Shown one piece after another: positions 35,024 through 44,729 of a stretch of DNA of 45,733 nucleotides. The stretch lies in assembly GCA_913065025.1 (NCBI GenBank), contig CAJYAP010000006.1, forward strand, positions 1-45,733, given 5' to 3'. Source of the DNA: an uncultured Gammaproteobacteria bacterium. GTDB taxonomy: Bacteria > Pseudomonadota > Gammaproteobacteria > Poriferisulfidales > GCA-002705445. How positions within the stretch are numbered: the stretch's first letter is position 1; each line of letters begins with the position of its first letter. A program made the position numbers and the translations under genes. Below the pieces are notes generated by a model that made no database searches, had not been told where the DNA came from, and saw only the letters and a program-made list of their open reading frames with translations.

Positions 35024-36066
35024 TAAGGGGCTGGATTTGGCTGATTTGAATGAACAGATTCAATTTCTTCTAAAATATCTTGATCTAATTTTATATTTAT
35101 ACTTTCAATATTTTCTCTTAACTGATCTAAATTAGTCGCACCAATAATATTGCTAGCAACAAATGGTTGTTGATTTACAAACGCTAAAGCCAATTGAGTA
35201 GGTGTTAAATTATATTTTTTCGCTATTTCAACATACTTTATTGTGGCATCTTTTGAATTTTTATTACTATATCTATCAAATCTATTCCATAAAGAAAGTC
35301 TTGAGGATTTTGGAGGATTCTTTATATATTTTCCAGTTAAAACGCCAAATCCTAATGGCGAGTATGCTAATAATTTTACATTTTCAATTTCTGCAATTTC
35401 TGACATATTAATTTCGTAAATTCTATTTAACAAGCTATAAGGATTTTGAACACTTACGATTTTAGAAAATGATTTTTTTTTGGCAATTTCTAGAAATTTC
35501 ATAATGCCCCATGCAGTATCATTAGATAACCCAATCGATCTTATTATTCCTAATTCAACCAGTTCATTCAGTACTTCGTAACTCTCGAGAATATTATCTT
35601 GAATCTCTCTAGCATTATCTTCAGAATATTTATAATTTAGTTCACCAAAATAATTTGTCTGTCTTTGGGGCCAGTGAATTTGATACAAATCTATATAGTC
35701 AGTTCCCAGTCTTTTTAAGTTATTAACAATTGCAGATTTAATATTTTTTTTATCAATTCTCAGAGGGTTTCTGATGTAAGAGAAGTCTGGGGCCGGCCCT
35801 GTAACTTTAGACGCAATAATTACATCTTTTCTTGTATTGTATTTTTTTAACCACGAACCAATATATTTTTCAGTTAAACCTTGTGTTTTTGAATTAGGAG
35901 GAACCGGATACATTTCAGCTGTATCTATAAAATTGACTCCATTTTCTAGAGCAAAGTTTAATTGTGCATGCGCATCACTTTCAGTGTTTTGTTCTCCATA
36001 AGTCATAGTTCCTAAACATATTTTACTAACCTCTATATCTGTATGTCCAAGCTTCGAATAAATCAT
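35023..36066 (-). CDS. aldo/keto reductase, Tas-like
   Basis: This 347-residue NADPH-dependent oxidoreductase has the (beta/alpha)8 AKR layout: LGTMTYGEQNT, the catalytic Asp-Tyr in GVNFIDTAEMYP, Lys in ASKVTGP, and DYIDLYQIHWP with the His. The C-terminus has ASNIIGATNLDQLRENI for the cofactor phosphate. The early EQNTESDAHAQL and the long loops match the Tas subfamily. The substrate is unknown. It lies between fmdB-type and pseudouridine synthase genes, all on the minus strand and closely packed. Confidence 0.9.
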   Translation of the reverse strand: MIYSKLGHTDIEVSKICLGTMTYGEQNTESDAHAQLNFALENGVNFIDTAEMYPVPPNSKTQGLTEKYIGSWLKKYNTRKDVIIASKVTGPAPDFSYIRNPLRIDKKNIKSAIVNNLKRLGTDYIDLYQIHWPQRQTNYFGELNYKYSEDNAREIQDNILESYEVLNELVELGIIRSIGLSNDTAWGIMKFLEIAKKKSFSKIVSVQNPYSLLNRIYEINMSEIAEIENVKLLAYSPLGFGVLTGKYIKNPPKSSRLSLWNRFDRYSNKNSKDATIKYVEIAKKYNLTPTQLALAFVNQQPFVASNIIGATNLDQLRENIESINIKLDQDILEEIESVHSNQPNPAP

Positions 36067-36071
36067 ATGAA

Positions 36072-36290
36072 TTAGGTTTTTAATTTTTTCTCTGAAGATT
36101 TCTTTTCTTTAGTCTTGAAATCAGTTTCGTACCATCCAGTTCCTTTAAGCTTAAAACCTGCAGCAGTAACCAGTTTTTTTAATTTTGGCTCATTGCATTT
36201 TGGGCATATTTTCAGTTTATCATCAGAAACTTTTTGGATAATATCAAATTGGTGCCCACAAGATTCACATTGATATTCATATATTGGCAT
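36072..36290 (-). CDS. FmdB-type zinc ribbon protein
   Basis: This 72-residue protein starts MPIYEYQCESCGHQFDIIQK and has a second CPKC pair, giving the four Cys of the FmdB/CxxC_CXXC_SSSS regulatory family. It ends with a Lys-rich tail. Such proteins are presumed small regulators or nucleic-acid-binding proteins. The aldo/keto reductase follows after five bases. Confidence 0.9.
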   Translation of the reverse strand: MPIYEYQCESCGHQFDIIQKVSDDKLKICPKCNEPKLKKLVTAAGFKLKGTGWYETDFKTKEKKSSEKKLKT

Positions 36291-36335
36291 AATTTGTTCC
36301 TTTCAAAAAAAAAATAACAGTTTAAAATTGACACT

Positions 36336-36752
36336 ATGTTAAGTAATCAAAAATATACTAGCAAAACTTCGATATCCCTTATGCTTTTGGGTCTACTTCC
36401 ATTTATTTCTGCTATTTATTATTTGCAGACATACGATTTTGAGCGTGGACTAGCTATTTTTATACATTATAGTGCAATTATTTTATCATTTATAGGTGCA
36501 ATTAACTGGGGTAGAAATGATTTAGAAAAGTCCCCCAAGTTGTTTTATTTAAGTGTCACTCCATCAATAATAGCTTTTTCAGCTTTTTTTCTAGATTTCC
36601 CAGATAATTTATCTTTGTTGGCAATTGGTTATCTTGTTGCTTGGCTGATAGATTTTTTCTTGTTAATTAAGAATAAAGAATTTCTAGCATACATAGGGAT
36701 GAGATCAATAATTACAATTAGCGTAATATATTTGCACATATATTTAATGTAA
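36336..36752 (+). CDS. DUF3429 family membrane protein
   Basis: This 138-residue protein has about five hydrophobic helices. SIMLLGLLPFISAI-type start (SLMLLGLLPFISAIYY), then HYSAIILSFIGAINWG and the C-terminal MRSIITISVIYLHIY are typical of the DUF3429 family, for which no function is known. It is divergent from the fmdB-type gene and its stop is seven bases from the convergent rpsI stop. Confidence 0.8.
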   Translation: MLSNQKYTSKTSISLMLLGLLPFISAIYYLQTYDFERGLAIFIHYSAIILSFIGAINWGRNDLEKSPKLFYLSVTPSIIAFSAFFLDFPDNLSLLAIGYLVAWLIDFFLLIKNKEFLAYIGMRSIITISVIYLHIYLM

Positions 36753-36759
36753 ATAAATA

Positions 36760-37149
36760 TTATCTTTTTGAGAATTGGACGTCTTTTCTAGCTTTGCGAA
36801 GACCAACTTTTTTCCTTTCTACTACTCTTGAATCTCTTGTAAGAAATCCATTTTTTTTGAGTAAAGGTCTTAAAGTATCATCGTATTTAAGTAGGGCTCT
36901 TGCTATTCCAAGTTTAATTGCACCTGCTTGGCCAGAAGATCCTCCACCTTTAACAGTAATTTTAATATCTGTTTTATCAGTAGTTTCAGTTAGATCTAAA
37001 GCTTGCTTAACGACCATAATGTTTGTTTCGCGGCCAAAATATTTTTCTAATGAATCGGAATTAACTGTTATTTTACCTGTTCCTTTTGAAAGAAATACCC
37101 TTGCTGTAGATTCTTTTCTTCTTCCTGTTGAGTAAAAAACATTATCCAT
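36760..37149 (-). CDS. rpsI: 30S ribosomal protein S9
   Basis: S9 is a 30S protein whose C-terminal tail reaches the P-site tRNA. The 129-residue sequence has [14 protein letters not shown] at the start, [20 protein letters not shown] in the middle and the terminal [17 protein letters not shown]-type tail ending in SKR. It is two bases downstream of rplM, the universal rplM-rpsI pair. Confidence 0.98.
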   Translation of the reverse strand: MDNVFYSTGRRKESTARVFLSKGTGKITVNSDSLEKYFGRETNIMVVKQALDLTETTDKTDIKITVKGGGSSGQAGAIKLGIARALLKYDDTLRPLLKKNGFLTRDSRVVERKKVGLRKARKDVQFSKR

Positions 37150-37151
37150 TT

Positions 37152-37589
37152 TTATATTTCCTTAGCTATTGGTTTTTGAGCATGATGATTGTGTTCAGAA
37201 CCTTTATAAACATGAAGTTTCTTAATCATTGCGCTACCTAATCTATTTTTTGGCATCATCCCTTTAACAGCTTTTTCGATAATGCTTTCAGGCTTCTTTG
37301 CTTGCAGTTTAGCAAAATTTGTAGATTTTAAATTACCTATATAACCGGTGTGCCTATAATACATTTTATCTTCAAATTTGTTCCCAGTTACTCTTACCTT
37401 TTCAGCATTAACAACAACGACATGATCACCTGTGTCACAGTGAGGAGTATAGCAAGGCTTATTTTTACCTCTTAGCATGTCTGCAATTTCTGTCGAAAGA
37501 CGGCCAAGAACCTTATCTGTAGCATCTATAACATACCAATCTCTCTCAACTGTTTCCTTTTTTGCACTAATTGTTGTTTTTGTCATCAT
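37152..37589 (-). CDS. rplM: 50S ribosomal protein L13
   Basis: L13 is an early-assembly 50S protein. The roughly 145-residue sequence has [19 protein letters not shown], the [22 protein letters not shown] core, [25 protein letters not shown] and [13 protein letters not shown]. Two ATGs lie in tandem (37589 and 37586), so the exact start is open. The 82-base gap from adk probably holds the rplM-rpsI promoter and leader (a small GGG/CCC hairpin is visible), but I see no clear hexamers. Confidence 0.98.
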   Translation of the reverse strand: MMTKTTISAKKETVERDWYVIDATDKVLGRLSTEIADMLRGKNKPCYTPHCDTGDHVVVVNAEKVRVTGNKFEDKMYYRHTGYIGNLKSTNFAKLQAKKPESIIEKAVKGMMPKNRLGSAMIKKLHVYKGSEHNHHAQKPIAKEI

Positions 37590-37671
37590 AATTTTTAAAC
37601 CTAAGTAAGGGTGGGAATAATACCCAAGAATTAGGATATATACAACTTATAATCTACTAATAACCCAGTAT

Positions 37672-38328
37672 TTACTTCAATTTTTCAATATTATCTAAAA
37701 TTTGGGACTGAATATCATCTATGCTACCTATTCCATTGATTTCTACGTATGAAGTGGATGATTTGTCATTCGATACGCTCTTATAAAACTCAACTAAAGG
37801 GTAAGTTTGCTCATGATATATTGCCAATCTTTTTTTAACAGTTTCCTCGTTATCATCTGGTCTTTGAATAAGCGGTTCCCCAGTAGCATCATCTATGTTT
37901 TCTTGTTTAGGTGGATTATGCTTAATATGATAAGTTCTTCCTGAAGCTGGGTGAACTCTTCTTCCACTCATTCTTTGTATAATTTCTTCATCATTAACTA
38001 TAATCTCTATAACGCAATCGATACTTACTCCTTTTTCTTTTAAAGCGCCAGCTTGATCTAATGTTCTAGGAAAACCATCAAATAAAAAGCCATTCTCACA
38101 GTCTTTTTCATTAATTCTATCTTTAACAAGGTCTAAAATCAGCTCATCGGGAACTAATTCTCCTTTTTCCATTAATACTTTAGCTTTTAGCCCAAGCTCA
38201 GTTTTATTTGCTACTGCAGCTCTCAACATATCTCCGGTAGATATTTGAGGTATATCCAAATGTTTAGATATGAATTGAGCTTGAGTACCTTTGCCTGCTC
38301 CTGGAGCACCAAGTAATATGATTTGCAT
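37672..38328 (-). CDS. adk: adenylate kinase
   Basis: Adk interconverts ATP + AMP and 2 ADP. The 218 residues begin with the P-loop [16 protein letters not shown] and contain [10 protein letters not shown], the [16 protein letters not shown] site, and a long LID with [13 protein letters not shown] and no zinc cysteines. AMP released or consumed by the APS reductase reaction makes Adk relevant to sulfur energy metabolism here. Confidence 0.98.
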   Translation of the reverse strand: MQIILLGAPGAGKGTQAQFISKHLDIPQISTGDMLRAAVANKTELGLKAKVLMEKGELVPDELILDLVKDRINEKDCENGFLFDGFPRTLDQAGALKEKGVSIDCVIEIIVNDEEIIQRMSGRRVHPASGRTYHIKHNPPKQENIDDATGEPLIQRPDDNEETVKKRLAIYHEQTYPLVEFYKSVSNDKSSTSYVEINGIGSIDDIQSQILDNIEKLK

Positions 38329-38378
38329 AATAGAATCCTCGAATGTTTATTATTATTTTGATAAAACAAATATAACCT

Positions 38379-38387
38379 TGTGGATAA
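38379..38387. promoter_or_regulatory. perfect DnaA box in the adk-pfp gap
   Basis: TGTGGATAA (TTATCCACA on the other strand) matches the DnaA consensus exactly. It lies alone in the 178-base divergent region 38329-38506. The same gap holds an extended -10 (TGCTAAAAT, around 38465-38473) likely serving pfp. A single box does not make an origin; it could be regulatory or chance. Confidence 0.4.
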
Positions 38388-38506
38388 CAATTTTCAAATA
38401 AGTAACATGTATAAACCTATAAAAAACATTAAGTGAGTTTGCTTTCAAGAAAGTCTTACTATGCTAAAATATTAAAATAATTTAATTAATAACTTTATAG
38501 AATTCC

Positions 38507-39763
38507 ATGAAAATTGTTAAAAAAAATGCATTTTACGCTCAATCTGGTGGAGTTACCTCTGTAATAAATGCTAGCGCATGTGGCGTCATTGAGTCAGCAA
38601 GAAAACACAAAAAATACATTAATAAACTTTATGCTGGGAAAAATGGAATATTGGGTGCACTTAATCAGGATTTGATTGATACCTCTTATGAAAGTAAATC
38701 TGCTATAGCAAGACTTAAATATACACCAGGTGGAATATTTGGATCTTGTAGATATAAACTTGAAGACTATAAGAAAAACGAAACGGATTACGATAAGCTC
38801 GTAAATGTTTTTAAAGCTCATGATATTGGTTACTTTTTTTATAATGGTGGTGGTGACTCTCAAGACACAACTAATAAAATTTCAGAATATTGTTCAAAAA
38901 AGGGGCTAGACATAAAATGTGTTGGTATCCCTAAAACAGTTGATAATGATCTTCCACTAACAGATTGCTCTCCAGGTTTTGGTTCTGTAGCAAAATATAC
39001 TGCAATATCAACTTTAGAAGCAGGTCTAGATGTCAAATCAATGTGCGAGACTTCAACTAAAGTTTTTATTTTAGAAGTAATGGGAAGACATGCTGGTTGG
39101 ATTGCTGCTTCTTCCGCATTAGCTAGCGAGTCAAGACGAAATCCCCCACATATTATTTTATTTCCAGAAGTTGTCTTTAATGAAAAGTTATTTTTAAGCA
39201 AAGTTAAAGAAACTGTGTCAAGACATGGATATTGTGTTGTTGTTGCTTCCGAAGGAGCAAAAAATAAAAAAGGTAATTTTTTAGCAGAAAGTGGTCTTAA
39301 GGATGCATTTGGGCATTCCCAATTAGGTGGTGTTGCTCCATACATTGCAGAGCTAATTAAAGCTAAGAAAGGATATAAATGCCATTGGGCGGTTGCTGAT
39401 TATCTTCAAAGATCGGCAAGACATATAGCTTCAAAAACTGATGTAGAGCAAGCTTATGCTTTAGGATCTTATGCTGTGGATTTAGCAGTAAGCGGAAAAA
39501 ATGCAGTTATGACGAGCATTAAAAGAGTCTCAAGCAAACCATACAAATGGACGCTTACAACAGTGCCACTTAAAAAAGTTGCAAATATAGAAAAAAAAAT
39601 GCCAAAAAATTATATAAGTAGCGATGGCTTTCATATTTCAAATGCATGTAGAAAATACATGTCGCCATTAGTACATGGAGAAGATTTTCCATCATATAAA
39701 AATGGCATACCCCAATATACCTCTTTTAAAAATAAAAAAGTAAAGAAAATAAAAATCAAGTAA
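38507..39763 (+). CDS. pfp: pyrophosphate-dependent 6-phosphofructokinase
   Basis: This 418-residue enzyme reversibly phosphorylates fructose-6-phosphate with PPi. Motifs are YAQSGGVTSVINASACGV, NGGGDSQDTTNKIS and VGIPKTVDNDLPLTDCSPGFGS; PKTVDNDL rather than PGTIDND marks the PPi-using branch. MGRHAGWIAASSAL and the SEGA sugar site follow. In sulfur-oxidising autotrophs lacking classical FBPase/SBPase, this enzyme is proposed to run the Calvin-cycle dephosphorylations while saving PPi. cmoA starts directly after its stop. Confidence 0.94.
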   Translation: MKIVKKNAFYAQSGGVTSVINASACGVIESARKHKKYINKLYAGKNGILGALNQDLIDTSYESKSAIARLKYTPGGIFGSCRYKLEDYKKNETDYDKLVNVFKAHDIGYFFYNGGGDSQDTTNKISEYCSKKGLDIKCVGIPKTVDNDLPLTDCSPGFGSVAKYTAISTLEAGLDVKSMCETSTKVFILEVMGRHAGWIAASSALASESRRNPPHIILFPEVVFNEKLFLSKVKETVSRHGYCVVVASEGAKNKKGNFLAESGLKDAFGHSQLGGVAPYIAELIKAKKGYKCHWAVADYLQRSARHIASKTDVEQAYALGSYAVDLAVSGKNAVMTSIKRVSSKPYKWTLTTVPLKKVANIEKKMPKNYISSDGFHISNACRKYMSPLVHGEDFPSYKNGIPQYTSFKNKKVKKIKIK

Positions 39764-40486
39764 ATGACAGATTCTAAAAAAGATAATTTATACAAAAAAA
39801 AATTCCCTCAAAATCATAAATTTACATTTAATAACGAAGTAGCTAACGTATTTGAAGATATGGTAAATAGGTCAGTTCCAGGATACGATTTCCTGGTAGA
39901 AAACATTGGAGTACTGTCAAAAAAATTCTATCAGCCAAATACAGATATATATGACCTTGGCTCATCATTATGTTCATGCTCTTTATCTATTCTTGATAAA
40001 GTAGAAAATTTAAATGGAGATATATATGCAGTTGATACTTCGCAAGCCATGATTGATATATGCAAGGAAAATATTAAAAGAAAAGAGATTAAATATATTA
40101 ATGCAGATTTATTTGATATTAATGTAGAAAATTCATCAATTATCATTTTAAATTTAACTCTACAATTTATTGATATAAAAAAAAGAACTGATCTTTTGAA
40201 AAAATTATATTCACAATTAAATAAAAGTGGCATGATAATTATTACAGAAAAAATAACTTTAGATAGAAATTCTGACGATATCTTTTTTAAGAACTTTCAT
40301 GATTTTTTTAAAGAGAATAATGGCTATACGAAAGAAGAAATAGATAGAAAAAAAATAGCTCTTGAAAAGACAATGATAATTGAAAGCGAAGAGGTACATG
40401 AAAAAAGATTTATAAATGTTGGCTGCAAAAATTTTTATAAATGGTTTCAATGCTATAATTTTGTATCCTGGGTATTAATAAAATAA
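39764..40486 (+). CDS. cmoA: carboxy-SAM synthase CmoA
   Basis: CmoA makes carboxy-S-adenosylmethionine from SAM and prephenate for tRNA wobble-uridine modification. The 240 residues have FNNEVANVFEDMVNRSVPGYD, the SAM-binding YDLGSSLCSCSLSIL, VDTSQAMIDIC and NLTLQFI, plus KNFYKWFQCYNF near the end, all typical of CmoA. It abuts pfp and overlaps, or is directly followed by, cmoB. The pair is a gammaproteobacterial marker. Confidence 0.95.
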   Translation: MTDSKKDNLYKKKFPQNHKFTFNNEVANVFEDMVNRSVPGYDFLVENIGVLSKKFYQPNTDIYDLGSSLCSCSLSILDKVENLNGDIYAVDTSQAMIDICKENIKRKEIKYINADLFDINVENSSIIILNLTLQFIDIKKRTDLLKKLYSQLNKSGMIIITEKITLDRNSDDIFFKNFHDFFKENNGYTKEEIDRKKIALEKTMIIESEEVHEKRFINVGCKNFYKWFQCYNFVSWVLIK

Positions 40487-40533
40487 ATATAATATCGTAC
40501 ATTAAAAATAAAAATTTATACTCAAAAGAAACT

Positions 40534-41457
40534 TTGAGTGAATATGATCTGTTATTTAAAATGTTCATAGAGAATAAAAATTTTTTTAACCACGGAAACT
40601 TAGAAAAATGGAAAAATATTTTAAATTTACTCCCCGAATCTAATTCTAATTTTATTGACTATACTAGTTCGCAAATAACTCTTGGTGAAAAATTTTCATT
40701 AACTCCTGCTGAAAAAAAAAATTTAGAAGATTTACTTATTAAACTAAGCCCGTGGCGAAAAGGTCCTTTTAATATCTGTGGAATTGATATTGATTCTGAA
40801 TGGCAATCTAATCAAAAGTGGGAAAGAGTAAAAAGTTTTTTGCCAAATATAAAAGGTATGAGAATTGGTGATATAGGCTGTAGTAATGGTTATTATTTAT
40901 ATAAATTGTTAGATTTTAACCCTGAATTAGTAGTAGGGATGGATAGGACAGCTTTATATATTATTCAATTTTTAGCAACAAAACATTATGCAAAGAAAAT
41001 TCAAAATCTCCTAACACTTCCTTGTTCGGTAGAAGATTATAATCCTAAAATCATGGATTTTGATCTTATATTATCTATGGGTATTCTATACCATGCGAAA
41101 AATCCAGTTGAGAATATTGATACTACAAGAAAATTAATAAAGCAAAATGGTTTCTTAGTTCTTGAAACAATAATTTCTAATCAGGGTGAAAATATAAATA
41201 TTAAAAATAATGAAACATATGCGGGTATGAAAAATATTGGAACTATTTTTAGTAAAAATAATATAATCAATTTATTAAGTGCTTCTGGATTTAAAAATAT
41301 AGAGCTAGTTAATAAAAGTTTTACAAATACTAATGAACAAAGAGCAACAAGGTGGATGGAAGGAAAAAGTTTTAAAGATTTTACATTACCAAGTGGTTAT
41401 ACCATAGAGGGCTATCCCCCCGTTTGTCGAGTTATATTTATAGCTCAAAAAAAATGA
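40534..41457 (+). CDS. cmoB: tRNA U34 carboxymethyltransferase CmoB
   Basis: CmoB transfers carboxymethyl from carboxy-SAM to 5-hydroxyuridine 34 of tRNA. Diagnostic motifs are [20 protein letters not shown], the SAM site [35 protein letters not shown] and the C-terminal [14 protein letters not shown] list the TTG at 40534, the only standard start, giving 307 residues; E. coli CmoB is about 323. The frame stays open upstream into cmoA and reads SYIKNKNLYSKET, which resembles real CmoB N-terminus, so a non-standard start nearer 40490 is possible. Confidence 0.93.
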   Translation: MSEYDLLFKMFIENKNFFNHGNLEKWKNILNLLPESNSNFIDYTSSQITLGEKFSLTPAEKKNLEDLLIKLSPWRKGPFNICGIDIDSEWQSNQKWERVKSFLPNIKGMRIGDIGCSNGYYLYKLLDFNPELVVGMDRTALYIIQFLATKHYAKKIQNLLTLPCSVEDYNPKIMDFDLILSMGILYHAKNPVENIDTTRKLIKQNGFLVLETIISNQGENINIKNNETYAGMKNIGTIFSKNNIINLLSASGFKNIELVNKSFTNTNEQRATRWMEGKSFKDFTLPSGYTIEGYPPVCRVIFIAQKK

Positions 41458-41497
41458 TTATGATATTATTTATGAAATTTATTTACTGAGCAATATT

Positions 41498-42664
41498 ATG
41501 AAATCATCGGTATTTACTTCAGAGTCAGTTTCAGAAGGACATCCAGATAAGCTATGCGATCAAGTCTCTGATGCAATATTAGATTCTGCATTATTGGAAG
41601 ATAGCAAAGCTAGGGTTGCCTGCGAAGCATTAGTTAAGTCTGAAGAAGGTTCTCCGGGTGTAGTTATATTAGCGGGTGAAATTACAACCACTGCAAATAT
41701 TGATTATGAAAATATAGTTAGAAGCACTATTGATAGAATTGGTTATAACTCAGAAGAATTAGGTTTTGATTGCAAAACAGTAGAATTTATAAATAAAATA
41801 GGCTTGCAGTCACTAGATATTGCTCAAGGTGTGGATAGAAAAAACAACGAAGACCAGGGGGCAGGCGATCAAGGCCTTATGTTTGGTTACGCAAATAATG
41901 AGACAGATGTTTTTATGCCAGCACCTATAACTTATTCGCATAGACTTGTTCATAAACTAGCACAATTAAGAAAAGTAGAAGATGTAAAGTGGTTGAGACC
42001 TGACGCAAAAAGCCAAGTAACTTTTAAATACGAATCTGGAAAAATACATTCTATTGATACAATTGTTGTTTCAACCCAGCACTCGCCAGATGTTACTCAA
42101 AAAGATATACAAGATTATGTTCGCGAGGCAGTTATAAAAAAAGTTTTACCATCGGAATATCTTACTAAAAATACAATAATACATGTTAATCCAACTGGCT
42201 CATTTGAAATTGGCGGGCCTGTTGGTGATTGCGGTCTTACCGGTAGGAAAATTATTGTTGACACATATGGGGGTATGGCCAGGCATGGTGGTGGAGCATT
42301 CTCAGGTAAAGATCCATCAAAGGTTGATAGGTCAGCTGCATATGCAGCAAGATATGTAGCTAAAAATGTTGTTGCGGCAGGCTTAGCTGATAAGTGTGAG
42401 ATACAAGTATCTTATGCTATAGGTGTTGCACAGCCAACTTCAATAAGAATTGACACATTTGATACAGCTAAAATTGATGAAGAAAAAATTGTACACATAA
42501 TAAATGAGGTATTTGACTTGCGCCCATGGGGAATAATCAATATGCTTGATTTATTAAAACCAATATACATTGACACTGCATCCTATGGCCATTTTGGTAG
42601 AAATGATTTAAATCTTTCTTGGGAAAAAACAGATAAGGTCGATAACATAAAAAGTTTAATTTGA
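41498..42664 (+). CDS. metK: S-adenosylmethionine synthetase
   Basis: MetK makes SAM from methionine and ATP. The 388 residues start with [20 protein letters not shown] and contain the [12 protein letters not shown] signature, [27 protein letters not shown] and the [20 protein letters not shown]-loop-like signature. It lies between cmoB (a carboxy-SAM user) and ahcY, in a run of SAM-related genes. No SAM-type riboswitch is visible in the 40-base gap upstream. Confidence 0.98.
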   Translation: MKSSVFTSESVSEGHPDKLCDQVSDAILDSALLEDSKARVACEALVKSEEGSPGVVILAGEITTTANIDYENIVRSTIDRIGYNSEELGFDCKTVEFINKIGLQSLDIAQGVDRKNNEDQGAGDQGLMFGYANNETDVFMPAPITYSHRLVHKLAQLRKVEDVKWLRPDAKSQVTFKYESGKIHSIDTIVVSTQHSPDVTQKDIQDYVREAVIKKVLPSEYLTKNTIIHVNPTGSFEIGGPVGDCGLTGRKIIVDTYGGMARHGGGAFSGKDPSKVDRSAAYAARYVAKNVVAAGLADKCEIQVSYAIGVAQPTSIRIDTFDTAKIDEEKIVHIINEVFDLRPWGIINMLDLLKPIYIDTASYGHFGRNDLNLSWEKTDKVDNIKSLI

Positions 42665-42675
42665 CGGAGTTATTT

Positions 42676-43986
42676 ATGAGTAAGGTAGTAGAAAAGATTG
42701 GACCAGATTACAAAATTGCAGATATTTCTTTAGCTGAATGGGGGCATAAAGAAATGAGAATTGCAGAAACAGAAATGCCAGGTTTAATGTCTCTAAGAGA
42801 AAAGTACGGAAAAGAAAAACCGTTACAAGGTGCACGCATTCTTGGTTGTCTTCATATGACGATACAAACTGCCGTTCTTATGGATACTTTAATAAGTCTT
42901 GGAGCAACCGTAAGATGGTCATCTTGCAATATATATTCAACTCAAGATCATGCAGCTGCAGCGATGGCAGAAAAAGGCGTCCCAGTTTTTGCTTGGAAAG
43001 GTGAAACTGAAGAGGAATACCTATGGTGTATTGATCAAACAATTATTGGTGAGCCATCATGGAAGCCAAATATGATATTAGATGATGGAGGAGATTTAAC
43101 ATCCATAATGCACGAAAAATACCCCGAATTACTCAAAGGGGTTAAAGGACTTTCTGAAGAAACAACAACTGGTGTTCATAGGCTATATGAGATGGTTAAA
43201 AAAGATGAGCTTAAAGTACCAGCTTTTAATGTTAATGATTCTGTAACAAAATCAAAATTTGATAACTTATATGGTTGTAGAGAGTCATTGGTAGATGGCA
43301 TAAAAAGAGCAACTGACGTAATGATATCTGGAAAAACTGCTTTAGTATGTGGTTTTGGAGATGTTGGTAAAGGCTCAGCCCAGTCCCTAAGAAATGCTGG
43401 TGCAATAGTATGGGTTACGGAAATTGATCCTATATGTGCATTGCAGGCCGCTATGGAAGGTTTTAAAGTCGTCACTATAGAATCAGTAATATCTGAAGTA
43501 GATATTTTTGTTACTGCAACAGGGAACGCTTCTGTAATTAGTTATAAACATATGGAAGCAATGAAAGATCAAGCGATAGTTTGCAATATTGGACATTTTG
43601 ATAATGAAATTGATGTTGATTCAATTAAAAAATGCAAATGGGATAATATTAAGCCCCAAGTTGATCATGTCGAATTTCCCGATGGAAAGAAAATCATATT
43701 ATTAGCAGAAGGTAGATTAATTAATTTAGGATGTGCTACTGGTCATCCAAGCTATGTAATGTCAGCCTCATTTACTAATCAAGTCCTAGCTCAGATGGAA
43801 TTATGGAGAAACTCAGCAAATTATAAAAACGATGTATATGTGCTCCCAAAAATTTTAGACGAAGAAGTAGCTAGATTGCACCTTGAGAAAGTGGGTGCAA
43901 AACTTACAGAACTTTCAAGTGAGCAAGCAGATTATATTAGTGTTAATCAAAAAGGGCCATTTAAAAGTGACACTTACAGATACTAG
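42676..43986 (+). CDS. ahcY: S-adenosylhomocysteine hydrolase
   Basis: AhcY hydrolyses S-adenosylhomocysteine to adenosine and homocysteine, recycling the product of SAM-dependent methylation. The 436 residues show the substrate site [44 protein letters not shown], the NAD site [30 protein letters not shown] and a C-terminal KSDTYRY. I use the ATG at 42676, with GGAG seven bases before it; a TTG at 42661 overlapping metK is unlikely. This is the hydrolase route, not the Pfs/LuxS route of E. coli. Confidence 0.98.
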   Translation: MSKVVEKIGPDYKIADISLAEWGHKEMRIAETEMPGLMSLREKYGKEKPLQGARILGCLHMTIQTAVLMDTLISLGATVRWSSCNIYSTQDHAAAAMAEKGVPVFAWKGETEEEYLWCIDQTIIGEPSWKPNMILDDGGDLTSIMHEKYPELLKGVKGLSEETTTGVHRLYEMVKKDELKVPAFNVNDSVTKSKFDNLYGCRESLVDGIKRATDVMISGKTALVCGFGDVGKGSAQSLRNAGAIVWVTEIDPICALQAAMEGFKVVTIESVISEVDIFVTATGNASVISYKHMEAMKDQAIVCNIGHFDNEIDVDSIKKCKWDNIKPQVDHVEFPDGKKIILLAEGRLINLGCATGHPSYVMSASFTNQVLAQMELWRNSANYKNDVYVLPKILDEEVARLHLEKVGAKLTELSSEQADYISVNQKGPFKSDTYRY

Positions 43987-43994
43987 ATGAAGTT

Positions 43995-44729
43995 TTGCGA
44001 TTAATTAGATTATATACAGAAGAACCTTTAAATGAAGGTAAATCAGTATTCCTTAAGGATGGCGCAAATCATTATTTATCTAAAGTATTGAGAGTAAAAG
44101 AAAATCAAAATATAGTATTGTTTGATAATACTGGTTTTAATTATTATGGCTATGTAAAAAAAATAACTAAAAAGAATTTTGAGATTCATCTAGATAAAAA
44201 ATATTTCATAGAAAAAAAAATACACAATACAGAATTAGCATTTAGTATATGTAAGAATCCATGTGCTGATCTTATAGTACAAAAATTAACTGAGCTTGGC
44301 ATTCAATCTATACAACCAATAATTTCGAAAAATTCTATTTTTAATCAAAAAAAAATAGATTCCGTAAAAAAAATACAACATTGGAAAAATATTTCTATAA
44401 GTTCAAGCGAGCAATCAGAGAGATCATATTTGCCATTAATAAAAGATATTGTATCATTTCAAGATTATATAGATAACTGTAGATATGAAAAAAAAATTAT
44501 ATTAGATACAAAATCAAAATCTATGCTTAAGGATATATATAGCATGCCAAATGTTTCATGTTCATTACTTGTAGGGCCGGAAGGGGATTTTACAAATGAA
44601 GAGTATAGTTTCGCAAATGAATCAGGATTTTCATCTGTAAGTTTAGGTGATAACATCTTAAGAGTTGAAACTGCTGCAATAGCAGCATTTTCTTACTTGC
44701 AAATTATAAATAATATTGAAAGTGAATGA
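43995..44729 (+). CDS. rsmE: 16S rRNA (uracil1498-N3)-methyltransferase RsmE
   Basis: RsmE methylates U1498 of 16S rRNA using SAM. The 244-residue SPOUT protein starts MRLIRLYTEEPL from a TTG with GATGAAG upstream. It has HYLSKVLRVKENQNIVLFDN (PUA-like N-domain), QKLTELGIQSIQPI, SSEQSERSYLP, and the knotted SAM site LLVGPEGDFTNEEY...SLGDNILRVETAAIAA. It follows ahcY by eight bases and overlaps gshB (ATGA). Confidence 0.95.
   Translation: MRLIRLYTEEPLNEGKSVFLKDGANHYLSKVLRVKENQNIVLFDNTGFNYYGYVKKITKKNFEIHLDKKYFIEKKIHNTELAFSICKNPCADLIVQKLTELGIQSIQPIISKNSIFNQKKIDSVKKIQHWKNISISSSEQSERSYLPLIKDIVSFQDYIDNCRYEKKIILDTKSKSMLKDIYSMPNVSCSLLVGPEGDFTNEEYSFANESGFSSVSLGDNILRVETAAIAAFSYLQIINNIESE

Noticed and set aside
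36324-36335. TTGACA just before the DUF3429 gene as a -35 element
   Set aside because: It lies two to five bases before the ATG, so no -10 or start could fit upstream of the gene.
42661-42675. TTG start of ahcY overlapping metK
   Set aside because: The ATG at 42676 has a properly spaced GGAG and matches the family start.
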